The notes below the pieces were generated by a model. That model had not been told where the DNA came from, made no database searches, and worked only from the letters and a program-made list of their open reading frames with translations. Positions 1 through 5,964 of a stretch of DNA of 6,676 nt are shown piece by piece (the first letter of the stretch is position 1; the number at the start of each line of letters is the position of its first letter). The stretch comes from DAOTUL01 sp034437435 (GTDB taxonomy: Bacteria > Chloroflexota > Anaerolineae > Aggregatilineales > Phototrophicaceae): contig CAYQJO010000232.1 in the NCBI GenBank assembly GCA_964417785.1, forward strand, positions 1-6,676. Direction: 5' to 3'. The position numbers and the translations under genes are program-made.

Positions 1-79
1 CGTTAACGAAGTCTGTGATTATTGTCAAGTTAATGTGGCATTGGTATATCGGTGAGACGTGATTTTTACCATCTTGACA
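1..79. other. Short non-coding end of window beyond the ABC operon
   Basis: This is the stretch downstream of the last minus-strand gene. No gene is supported here and no clear hairpin-plus-T-run terminator for the operon is visible. On the minus strand a TTGACA hexamer lies at 28-23. A -10 element at the usual 17-nt spacing would fall at the window edge (TAACG is visible), so a promoter for a further minus-strand gene outside the window is possible but cannot be judged. Confidence 0.4.
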
Positions 80-628
80 TCACCGAATGGGTGGGTTCAT
101 GAACTGTTCGATCAGGAAGCTGACGGCTCCTCGTTGAATCAGGTAAATTTCCGGACGGTCATCGACCAGGGCATAAAAAGCTGGTTGACCGGCGACCGGC
201 TGTGGTGCGGGGCTGCCAATGGCGACCACATGCTCTTCGGCCTCAGCAGTTATGAACTGAATGTTAAAGTAGCCGAAGCCGTAGGCCGAGAGATTATCAT
301 TATTCTCTAATGTGAAGGTGTCCATATAGGGCAGGAGGACAATGGTGCGGGCGATGGCTGTCGCGGCGTCTGTATCCAGCGTGCCTTCGATGCCGGGTGT
401 CGTCCAGGCACCGGTTTCACCGCGTGCCAGGATAAAGTCGTTACCGCTGTTGGGGTCGAGCAACTGGACAGCCTGGAGGCGCAGCACTTCCATATCCGGG
501 AACACGCGCTGGAGATAAGGCGTAGGAACTGGTGTCGCGGTGGCTTCTTCCTCGAGATCACGCTCCTGGAAATAGAGCGCCGCCGCCATCACAACAAAGA
601 CCACCAGCAAGACAATAAAACCTCTCAT
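80..628 (-). CDS. Small membrane-anchored DUF4340 domain protein
   Basis: This 182-aa protein has an N-terminal hydrophobic anchor (about residues 4-20), an acidic then Thr/Pro-rich linker (TATPVPTP, 30-37), and one DUF4340-like extracytoplasmic domain (about 45-178). Family-like marks are a single Trp after a short hairpin (GAWTTPG, 73-79), the YGFGY segment (116-120) resembling the common YGL motif, IGSPAP (137-142) and FYALVDDRPEIYLI (151-164). DUF4340 proteins are usually longer, often with repeated units, so this is a compact one-unit version; the stop is inside the window, so it is not cut by the edge. The ATG overlaps the stop of the upstream gldG-like gene by 4 nt (ATGA), with GGAG six nt before it. 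It is the last gene of the operon seen here. Its biochemical role is unknown; DUF4340 genes commonly sit beside GldG-like genes, so a part in the same envelope complex is inferred. Confidence 0.8.
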   Translation of the reverse strand: MRGFIVLLVVFVVMAAALYFQERDLEEEATATPVPTPYLQRVFPDMEVLRLQAVQLLDPNSGNDFILARGETGAWTTPGIEGTLDTDAATAIARTIVLLPYMDTFTLENNDNLSAYGFGYFNIQFITAEAEEHVVAIGSPAPQPVAGQPAFYALVDDRPEIYLIQRGAVSFLIEQFMNPPIR

Positions 629-2253
629 TGGCGGCTCCGGTAAAACCAGACGGCGGTGCCGAGTGCCAGTGCCAGACCCGGCATGACGATCATGGTGAAA
701 AATGTGATCTGGTCAAGCTGTTGGGTGGAGATAAAGAGCAGTGGTTGGCCGAAACCGGACGCGACCGGCGTAAAGCTGACCTCCTGGTTGAAGTCTGTCA
801 GCCAGCCCATGCCGTCGGTGAACAGATAGGCGTTGCCAGTGGGTGAGCCGATCTGGCCGTCAGTGACGAAATCGCTGTCACCGACCAGCAGCACCCGTCC
901 GTCGGTTTCCTGGTCGATGGCGTAGGCCACCAGCACCAGCGGTGGTGCGATGTCGCTGGACTGGTCCAGGTCATACTCGCCGGTTTGACCAAGTGTTGTC
1001 AGATCGGTCTCGCCATAACTTTCCGGTGAAGAAAGGATCACGCTGCCGTTGGCGACCGGTGGTTCCGGATTGACCTGGATGGTGCGGGCAATGCGGAACT
1101 GCGTGCGCGAGTCCAGATCGGCATCCGGATTGATGTTGGCCGATATAGGCGAGTCGTAAATGATGGCGCTGATGACATCCAGCGGCGACGGTCCGCTGGC
1201 GGCGAAATCGACGGCGACCGCATCCAGCATGCGAATGCCCCAACTCTCCCACAGATAGGTGTTGAAGGCGCTGTCCTCAGCCAGGAAGGGGGCGTCGGTA
1301 TACTGCACATCGGCCATGATGAACAGCGAACCGCCGCTGTCCAGATAGGTATCCAGAACATCGATTACTGCCGGTGCCAACTGCTCCTGCGGGCGAGTCA
1401 GCACGACCACTGAGGCATCCGCCGGGACACCTCCGCCGGACTGGCCCAGATTGCGTAGATCGAGCGGGCGGACGTTGAAGCCGTTGGCGTCCAGCAGTTG
1501 CAGCGCGAGGTTGATCCCGCGAGTGGAGGTGTCGCCCAGGTCGATTTCACCGTGACTGATGTCGAAATAGGCGTTGAAGTTGCCGCGAACCAGCAGGCGG
1601 GCGATGGCCTGGGTCATGTCCCGTTCCTGACGGCCTTCCATAGGCACATACGAAATCGAACTGACATCGATCTCGCCGGCCTCCGTCAGATATGAAAGGA
1701 ACACATCTCCATCGCGTGCGCCGAAGAACTCCGCTCGTGTCGGTTCCTGGATCGGGTCGATATACTCGCGGGTGATGAGGCCGTCGGACTCGACCTCATA
1801 CTGGCGGAAGAACTGGTCGTCAATCTCGCGGGCAATCGCCAGTTCCGGCGAGTAAAAGCCGGTGATGCGAATGGGCCGGTTGATCTGATCGAGGACCCGG
1901 TGCGTTTCCGGGCTGAGGGTGAAGCTCCGGGTTTCGGTCATGTCGAAGGTGATGACCGCCCGTTCGATAAAGATGTAAATCATGGTGACGATGCCGATAA
2001 ACAGCAGCACTGAGAACACGGCGATAGTCCCCCGGCGGGCGCGGCGTCCCAGGATGAAATCACGGAACTCCGCCGGTGTCATGATTGCCCATGCGAGAAT
2101 ACCGAGTGCGCCTACGATCAAGGTCGCTGTGATATATTCGGTGAAGCCGCCCTGCCACACCAGTCCAAGCAACCCCATCAAGAGCGCGGTCGCGCCAACA
2201 AAGCTTCCGATTTGCCCGATGTTGGCGCGTGTGATGACAATATCGCGCTGCAT
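625..2253 (-). CDS. GldG-like ABC transporter auxiliary membrane protein (ABC_transp_aux family)
   Basis: This 542-aa protein has three N-terminal membrane segments (about 16-34, 40-59 and 75-96), a large extracytoplasmic region, and one C-terminal membrane segment (about 519-537). After the third helix comes DMTETRSFTLSPET (104-117), the usual GldG-type entry (D-L/M-T-x-x-x-x-x-T-L-S-P). Further marks are FDISHGE (230-236), a D-x-Y-L-x-x-G-G segment (YLDSGG, 303-308) and GDSDF (458-462) followed by a GN...WL segment. These are typical of the ABC_transp_aux family. The start is set at the ATG at 2253, which overlaps the permease stop as TGATG and has GGAGGT seven nt upstream. A GTG three codons earlier (2262) lies inside that Shine-Dalgarno sequence and is an unlikely start. 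The protein is presumed to work with the ATPase and permease encoded upstream. Homologues are known from Bacteroidota gliding and secretion, but gliding cannot be claimed here. Confidence 0.87.
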   Translation of the reverse strand: MQRDIVITRANIGQIGSFVGATALLMGLLGLVWQGGFTEYITATLIVGALGILAWAIMTPAEFRDFILGRRARRGTIAVFSVLLFIGIVTMIYIFIERAVITFDMTETRSFTLSPETHRVLDQINRPIRITGFYSPELAIAREIDDQFFRQYEVESDGLITREYIDPIQEPTRAEFFGARDGDVFLSYLTEAGEIDVSSISYVPMEGRQERDMTQAIARLLVRGNFNAYFDISHGEIDLGDTSTRGINLALQLLDANGFNVRPLDLRNLGQSGGGVPADASVVVLTRPQEQLAPAVIDVLDTYLDSGGSLFIMADVQYTDAPFLAEDSAFNTYLWESWGIRMLDAVAVDFAASGPSPLDVISAIIYDSPISANINPDADLDSRTQFRIARTIQVNPEPPVANGSVILSSPESYGETDLTTLGQTGEYDLDQSSDIAPPLVLVAYAIDQETDGRVLLVGDSDFVTDGQIGSPTGNAYLFTDGMGWLTDFNQEVSFTPVASGFGQPLLFISTQQLDQITFFTMIVMPGLALALGTAVWFYRSRQ

Positions 2254-2984
2254 CAGCGCCACCTCCGCGATTCGACGATTCGGATGGTGATGAACAGCAT
2301 CACCACAATGATACCGGCGTAATAGGCGACATCTTCAGCACGGAAAATGCCCGCAGCAAATGAGGCCGAGAAATGGCCTTGCAGCGTCAGCTTGCGGACC
2401 AGATTCGCCAGTTCAACGCTGCCGACGATCTGGCCGGCGAGGTCGCCCAGCCACATCAGCAGCAGAAACGACATGCTCAAAAAGGCGGCGATCACCTGAT
2501 TATCGGTGACGGCGGAGAACATAAGACCGACCGAGAGCGCGGCTCCACCATACAGCCAGATGCCCAGGTAAGCCGAAACCGCGTGGCCCATATCGGGGAA
2601 GTTGCCGGTATTCTGGATGATGATCTGATAGACGACAAACGGAATGATGAGCAGGATGGTATAGAAGACCCAGGCGCTCAAGAACTTGCCGATGACGATA
2701 CTGCCGTCCTGCACCGGTGCGGTCAGCAGCAGTTCCATTGTGCCTTCACGGGATTCTTCTGCTAGCAGTCTCATCGTCAAGAGTGGGGCGAAGAACACCA
2801 TAGCGAAGGCCAGCAGTTGTGGTACTGCCGCCAGATTGGCCGGACGGCTGCCGAGGGCGACAGTCAGGTCGTTGTTGAAGATCAAGCCGGTGACGAGAAG
2901 GAATGCGGCGGCGATGAGATAAGCCACTGGCGAGGCAAAATATCCACCCATCTCGCGGCGGAACACAGTCCAGGCACCCGCCAT
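2253..2984 (-). CDS. ABC transporter permease, GldF-like (ABC-2 type)
   Basis: This 243-aa integral membrane protein has about six hydrophobic segments (roughly 18-36, 52-72, 98-121, 136-157, 163-180 and 218-237). It opens with the family pattern of a short cytoplasmic helix followed by FASPVAY (16-22). It carries the conserved cytoplasmic stretch LLTMRLLAEESREGTMELLL (68-87), the GldF/ABC-2 coupling-region hallmark, followed by GKFLSAW (99-105). The SAVTDNQV segment (157-164) and the closing VESRRW (237-242) also fit the family. Its length is close to that of GldF-like permeases. The ATG overlaps the ATPase stop as TGATG, with AAGGGAG about six nt upstream, so it is coupled to the ATPase. 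It forms the membrane channel half of the transporter. The substrate is not evident. Confidence in family is high; confidence in any specific export role is low. Confidence 0.9.
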   Translation of the reverse strand: MAGAWTVFRREMGGYFASPVAYLIAAAFLLVTGLIFNNDLTVALGSRPANLAAVPQLLAFAMVFFAPLLTMRLLAEESREGTMELLLTAPVQDGSIVIGKFLSAWVFYTILLIIPFVVYQIIIQNTGNFPDMGHAVSAYLGIWLYGGAALSVGLMFSAVTDNQVIAAFLSMSFLLLMWLGDLAGQIVGSVELANLVRKLTLQGHFSASFAAGIFRAEDVAYYAGIIVVMLFITIRIVESRRWR

Positions 2985-3895
2985 CAGGACTCCCTTCCGA
3001 CAATATCCAGAAAGATGTCTTCCAGCGTCATAGCGACCGGGCGGAGTTCGGCAAGCTGGTAGCCGGATTGCGTTACGGCTGCGACCAATTCCGGGCGCAC
3101 GTCTTTGCGTGTACGCAGTGAATAACCTGCGCCCATCGGCTCGATGGCGGTCACATTGGACAGGCCGTTGAGCAGTCGCTCGATCTGTGCTGGTTTGGCT
3201 TTCTGAATTTCGACATAGATGTGGCTGCCGGATTGAAGCTGTTTGCGCAGGGCGTCCGGTTTGCCCTGCGCGACCACATGGCCGTTGTTGAGGATGACCA
3301 CCTGGTCACAGACCTGCTCCGCCTCCGACAAAATATGGGTGCTGAACAACACCGTATGATCCTGGCCCAGTTGGCGCACATACTCGCGGACTTCGATAAC
3401 CTGCTGTGGGTCAATGCCGATGGTCGGTTCGTCCAGGATGATGACTTCCGGATCGTGAACCAATGCCTGAGCCAATCCGAGCCGCTGGCGCAGCCCTTTG
3501 GAGAGGTAGCGTACCAGTGATTTGCGCCGGTCGGTGAGGTGAACATGTTCCAGCACCGCGTCTGTCCGCTCTTTGATCTGGCGCACGCCGCGCATTTTCG
3601 CCCAGAATTTGACGTAACCCTCGACGGTCATATCGGGGTAAATCGGCACCCGCTCCGGCATATAGCCCACCCGTTGACGCACATCCAGCGAGTCGTTAAC
3701 GACATCGTATCCGGCGACGGTGACTTTGCCACTGGTGGGCGGCATGAAGCCGGTCAGGGTGCGCATGGTGGTGGTTTTTCCCGCGCCGTTGGGACCGAGC
3801 AGGCCCAGGATTTCGCCTTTCCTAGCTTTGAAAGAGATTCGGTCTACTGCCAGATGCACACCGTAGCGTTTGGTCAGGTTCTCGACTTCGATCAT
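2984..3895 (-). CDS. ABC transporter ATP-binding protein, GldA-like
   Basis: This is a 303-aa cytoplasmic ATPase that powers the adjacent permease. Visible motifs are Walker A GPNGAGKT (34-41), a Q-loop region reading GYMPE (77-81) where the usual Gln is replaced as in GldA relatives (GYLPE), a signature LSKGLRQR (131-138) instead of LSGGQ, also as in that subgroup, Walker B VIILDEP with catalytic Glu156, D-loop GIDP (160-163) and switch His187. Residues from about 215 to 303 form a C-terminal accessory domain, usual for ABC-2 ATPases. The start chosen (MIEVENLTKRYG) matches where the family begins. An ATG nine codons upstream at 3922 gives 312 aa. It has no ribosome site, but it would lie about where a transcript from the promoter at 3928-3956 begins, so leaderless use cannot be excluded. 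The chosen start has only a weak AAGAG, 11 nt away. It is the first gene of the operon. Confidence 0.92.
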   Translation of the reverse strand: MIEVENLTKRYGVHLAVDRISFKARKGEILGLLGPNGAGKTTTMRTLTGFMPPTSGKVTVAGYDVVNDSLDVRQRVGYMPERVPIYPDMTVEGYVKFWAKMRGVRQIKERTDAVLEHVHLTDRRKSLVRYLSKGLRQRLGLAQALVHDPEVIILDEPTIGIDPQQVIEVREYVRQLGQDHTVLFSTHILSEAEQVCDQVVILNNGHVVAQGKPDALRKQLQSGSHIYVEIQKAKPAQIERLLNGLSNVTAIEPMGAGYSLRTRKDVRPELVAAVTQSGYQLAELRPVAMTLEDIFLDIVGRES

Positions 3896-3927
3896 GCAGA
3901 AATTTACTCTTTTTCGTTTCATCGAGC

Positions 3928-3956
3928 ATACTACGGTAGCCCGTATTTGTCGTCAA
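3928..3956 (-). promoter_or_regulatory. Candidate promoter for the ABC/GldG operon
   Basis: On the minus strand TTGACG (3956-3951) is followed after exactly 17 nt by TAGTAT (3933-3928), a five-of-six -35 and four-of-six -10 with ideal spacing. Transcription would begin near 3922-3920, i.e. at or next to the upstream in-frame ATG of the ATPase gene. This is inferred from consensus only. Confidence 0.5.
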
Positions 3957-4005
3957 GCAAGTGTTAAGATTTGTTCGGGCAACCTGCACAAAATTCGCGC
4001 AAAAG

Positions 4006-4023
4006 TGCATAAACTTACATGCA
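4006..4023. promoter_or_regulatory. 18-bp dyad TGCAT-N8-ATGCA, possible operator of the arg genes
   Basis: TGCAT (4006-4010) and ATGCA (4019-4023) form a perfect 5-bp inverted repeat around an AT-rich 8-bp centre. The stretch from 4004 on (AGTGCATAAACTTACATG) recalls ARG boxes bound by ArgR in other bacteria, whose half sites are TGAAT or TGCAT with an AT-rich middle. However, the arm spacing is four bp wider than in the standard ARG box, so the match is partial. It lies where the -35 of the nearest plus-strand promoter candidate would be, a sensible place for a repressor. No argR gene is in the window. Confidence 0.3.
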
Positions 4024-4038
4024 GTCCACAAAAGACTG

Positions 4039-4066
4039 TGTTTTAATGGTCGAATTGCGGTATGAT
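4039..4066 (+). promoter_or_regulatory. Candidate promoter region for the argC leader transcript
   Basis: Two -10 candidates are visible. TATGAT (4061-4066, five of six) would start RNA near 4073, about 30 nt before the leader-peptide ATG. TTTAAT (4042-4047, five of six) carries a TG one base upstream (an extended -10) and would start RNA near 4054. Neither has a good -35 at 16-18 nt, so activator help or an unusual sigma preference is possible. The choice cannot be made by reading. Confidence 0.4.
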
Positions 4067-4103
4067 CGCAGTATTGTATTGCGTTCCAAGAAGGGCAGGC
4101 CAA

Positions 4104-4154
4104 ATGCGTATCCGTCGTCGTTGCATCAATCCGGTCACGGTGGACTTCGGATAG
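4104..4154 (+). CDS. Arginine-rich leader peptide (MRIRRRCINPVTVDFG) of the argC attenuator
   Basis: This 16-codon open frame, starting ATG and ending TAG, has Arg at positions 2, 4, 5 and 6, all CGT, including three in a row. An AAGAAGGG ribosome site (4088-4095) sits eight nt upstream. It lies between the plus-strand promoter candidates and an intrinsic terminator (4179-4215) placed just before argC. This is the layout of a ribosome-mediated attenuator such as the trp and his leaders: a ribosome waiting for charged tRNA-Arg at the Arg codons lets an antiterminator form, while one that reaches the stop codon masks it. Codons 10-13 (Pro-Val-Thr-Val) themselves make up the antiterminator arm, so the peptide tail is probably constrained by RNA pairing and not by protein function. 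The peptide likely has no job of its own. Its frame differs from that of argC. Main doubt: a short frame can arise by chance; the coincidence of four Arg codons with the hairpins and an arg operon argues against that. Confidence 0.78.
   Translation: MRIRRRCINPVTVDFG
4129..4152 (+). promoter_or_regulatory. Leader hairpin (anti-antiterminator) inside the leader-peptide gene
   Basis: ATCCG-GTC (4129-4136) pairs with GAC (4143-4145) and CGGAT (4148-4152). This gives eight base pairs with a two-nt bulge (TT) and a six-nt loop. It engages 4133-4136, half of the antiterminator arm, so when no ribosome is present it should leave the terminator free to form. A ribosome held on the Arg codons would cover RNA to about 4119-4131, and at the later Arg codons that reaches its outer arm and would open it. 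It corresponds to the 1:2 pause hairpin of the trp leader. Confidence 0.55.
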
Positions 4155-4187
4155 TCGCTGAACATATCCTGCTGAATCACCCTGACC
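4133..4187 (+). promoter_or_regulatory. Antiterminator pairing of the argC attenuator
   Basis: GGTCACGGTG (4133-4142) is complementary to CACCCTGACC (4178-4187) at nine of ten positions, the only mismatch being C4138/C4182; a G-U pair (4143/4177) can extend it. The second segment contains the 5' arm of the intrinsic terminator (from 4179), so the two structures exclude each other. The first segment lies 12 nt past the last Arg codon of the leader peptide. It would be free when a ribosome stalls there and covered when a ribosome reaches the stop codon at 4152-4154. Confidence 0.6.
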
Positions 4188-4215
4188 TGAGATACCGGGC
4201 CAGGGTTTTTTTTTT
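4179..4215 (+). terminator. Intrinsic terminator (attenuator) upstream of argC
   Basis: ACCCTG (4179-4184) pairs with CAGGGT (4201-4206) for six base pairs. An A/C mismatch and three more pairs (C4186-G4199, C4187-G4198, T4188-G4197 wobble) continue the stem under an eight-nt loop. The stem runs straight into ten T's (4206-4215). It lies 20 bp before the argC ATG, on the same strand and with no gene just upstream that needs ending apart from the leader peptide, so its role is to control readthrough into argCBD. Confidence 0.85.
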
Positions 4216-4234
4216 GCATGGTCGAGGAGTAAAC

Positions 4235-5233
4235 ATGACAGTACGGGCAGGCATTTATGGGGCGTCCGGTTATGCCGGGCAGGACCTCGTTGAGATACTG
4301 CTGGATCACCCGCAGGTGGAACTGGTCTTCGCTACTTCGGGGACGTATGCCGGTGAATCGGTGCCAGGGACTGAATTGAACTACGAACCGCCGGACTCGG
4401 TGGACCTGAGTGCTGTAGATGTGGTGTTTCTGGCGCTGCCACATAAGGCATCGGCACCGGTGGCGGCGGAAGCACGACGACACGGGGTGAAAGTCCTCGA
4501 TCTTTCGGCGGATTTGCGCCTGGACACGCCCGATGTCTACCGCCGGTGGTACGGCGTGGATCATCCCTGCCCGGACCTGCTGCCGGTGCCTTACGGACTG
4601 GTCGAGGTCAACCGGCCCCAACTGCACGCGGTTGATCTGGTGGCGGTGCCGGGCTGCTATCCGACGACAACGCTGCTCGGCCTGTATCCGCTGCTGAAAA
4701 ATGGCTGGCTGGAAAAAGGTGCGCCCGTGATTGTGGATGCTAAATCGGGAGTGTCGGGTGCGGGGCGGGTTCCCAAACCGAATACGCACTTCGTTGAAGT
4801 GTTCGGCAATCTGTCGCCGTATTCGCCCGGTCGTACTCATCGTCATGTCGGTGAGATCGAGCAGATGATGGATAAACTCAACAGTGAACACGGCCCGCTG
4901 ATCTTCACGCCGCATCTGCTGCCAGTGGATCGCGGCCTGATGGCAAGCATCTACGTCACGCTCAAGGCGGACTTCGCCAGCGAGCAGGCACAGGCATTGT
5001 ACGAAGAAACCTACGCCCAGGACGCGCTGGTCGATGTGCTGCCAGCCGGTCAGCAGGCGACACTGCGCCATGCGGTCCGCAAGAACAACTGCGCCATCAG
5101 CCTGACGCCGGTGATGCCGCGCTATTTGCATATCACCAGCGTGACCGACAATCTGCGCAAAGGGGCGGCAGGACAGGCGGTGCAGCTTTTCAATCTGATG
5201 TACGGCTTTGACGAAACGATGGCGCTGTTATGA
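4235..5233 (+). CDS. argC: N-acetyl-gamma-glutamyl-phosphate reductase
   Basis: This 332-aa cytoplasmic enzyme carries out the NADPH-dependent reduction of N-acetylglutamyl phosphate to the semialdehyde in arginine synthesis. The Rossmann nucleotide loop GASGYAG is at 9-15. The catalytic Cys141 sits in VPGCYPTT (a small variation on the usual NPGCYPT). DAKSGVSGAGR (168-178), the active-site HRH (202-204) followed by EIEQ, and HLLPVDRGL (227-235) are all in family order, and the C-terminus ends in the usual YGFDE segment. Its length is near that of bacterial ArgC proteins. The start is fixed by GAGGAG (4224-4229) five nt before the ATG and by alignment. The same frame stays open back to 4019, but that would translate through the terminator and its T-run and adds 72 codons with no family counterpart. 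LysY of lysine synthesis is a relative, but the ArgB partner argues for arginine. Expression is likely set by the leader attenuator. The stop overlaps the argB start (ATGA). Confidence 0.96.
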   Translation: MTVRAGIYGASGYAGQDLVEILLDHPQVELVFATSGTYAGESVPGTELNYEPPDSVDLSAVDVVFLALPHKASAPVAAEARRHGVKVLDLSADLRLDTPDVYRRWYGVDHPCPDLLPVPYGLVEVNRPQLHAVDLVAVPGCYPTTTLLGLYPLLKNGWLEKGAPVIVDAKSGVSGAGRVPKPNTHFVEVFGNLSPYSPGRTHRHVGEIEQMMDKLNSEHGPLIFTPHLLPVDRGLMASIYVTLKADFASEQAQALYEETYAQDALVDVLPAGQQATLRHAVRKNNCAISLTPVMPRYLHITSVTDNLRKGAAGQAVQLFNLMYGFDETMALL

Positions 5234-5964
5234 CGCTGGTTATCAAGGTCGGTGGTCACGACATCGCCGACAATGTATTTCTGACCCAACTGGCGCAAAC
5301 GGTGTGCCAACTGGATATGCCGGTCATCATTGTGCATGGCGGTGGTGATGAGATCACACAGTTGCAGCAAGCGCTGCACATCGAACCGCGCTATGTGGAT
5401 GGGCTGCGCATCACCGATGCCGAGTCGTTGCGCGTGGTGACGATGGTGCTGGCCGGATTGGTCAACAAGCGGGTGGTGCGCTATCTACTTGCTGCCGGGG
5501 TCGATGCCGCCGGGATGTCGGGCGTGGACCGGGGTCTGGTGCGGGCCACACAGCTTGCGGAGTACACCGGGCTGGCCGGTGCAGTACGCGGGGAGATTCT
5601 GACGGACCTGCTGGACGCCAGCGTGGTGCCGGTGATCGCGCCATTATGCCTGGGGACGGATCAGTCCGTCATTTATAATGTCAATGCGGATCATGTCGCC
5701 GGGGCGGTGGCGGCGGCGGTCCAGGCCAGCCGCATCGTATTTATCACCAACGTCGAGGGTGTCCTGGCCGATGGAAGCCGGGTCGAGCGTCTGGATGCCA
5801 CAACGACGCAGGCATGGATCGATGATGGTACGATTTCCGGTGGGATGATCCCCAAGGTGAAGACAGCCCTCTCTGTACTGGATATGGGTGTGCCGCAGGC
5901 TGCCATCACCAATCTTCACGGTCTCATATCTCATGGCGGGACGATATTCGAGAGGAATTCCTGA
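5230..5964 (+). CDS. argB: Acetylglutamate kinase
   Basis: This 244-aa cytoplasmic amino-acid kinase phosphorylates N-acetylglutamate with ATP. Visible residues are Lys6 in KVGG (6-9), HGGGDE (36-41), the substrate-binding DGLRITDAES (57-66), NVNAD (150-154) with Asp154, and GGMIPKV (204-210) with Lys209. These match the catalytic Lys, Asp and Lys of E. coli ArgB. The GLRITDAES motif separates it from LysZ of the LysW lysine pathway. The protein starts directly with the first beta strand. It lacks the extra N-terminal helix of hexameric, arginine-inhibited kinases, so it is probably the dimeric, arginine-insensitive kind (inference). It has a 4-nt overlap with argC and a 1-nt overlap with argD (TGATG). 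No clear ribosome site precedes it, so translation probably depends on ribosomes finishing argC. Confidence 0.95.
   Translation: MTLVIKVGGHDIADNVFLTQLAQTVCQLDMPVIIVHGGGDEITQLQQALHIEPRYVDGLRITDAESLRVVTMVLAGLVNKRVVRYLLAAGVDAAGMSGVDRGLVRATQLAEYTGLAGAVRGEILTDLLDASVVPVIAPLCLGTDQSVIYNVNADHVAGAVAAAVQASRIVFITNVEGVLADGSRVERLDATTTQAWIDDGTISGGMIPKVKTALSVLDMGVPQAAITNLHGLISHGGTIFERNS

Noticed and set aside
59..310. Plus-strand frame of 83 codons at the left end
   Set aside because: It lies opposite the DUF4340 gene, resembles no family I know, and has no convincing ribosome site.
4022..4038. Inverted repeat CAGTC-N7-GACTG followed by GTTTT, as a terminator or operator
   Set aside because: Only five base pairs, a short T stretch, and it lies just upstream of a -10 candidate. 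Too weak to call separately.
4056..4083. Alternating TGCG / CGCA / TGCG segments around the TATGAT box
   Set aside because: Four-base arms arise easily by chance; no clear link to the attenuator stems.
4218..4232. Mini frame MVEE ending two nt before the argC ATG
   Set aside because: It follows a T-run with no ribosome site and overlaps the argC Shine-Dalgarno; likely chance.
4019..4234. Upstream in-frame extension of argC (72 codons from an ATG at 4019)
   Set aside because: It would read through the terminator stem and its ten T's, has no ribosome site and no family counterpart. The ATG at 4235 has GAGGAG and matches the ArgC start.
4073..4234. T-box riboswitch upstream of argC
   Set aside because: No T-box core sequence (AGGGTGGNACCGCG-like) or specifier stem is seen. 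The Arg-rich leader frame explains the terminator better.
4043..5131. Long minus-strand open frame (362 codons) opposite argC
   Set aside because: Basic, low-complexity translation opposite a clear argC; it is a shadow of the coding strand.
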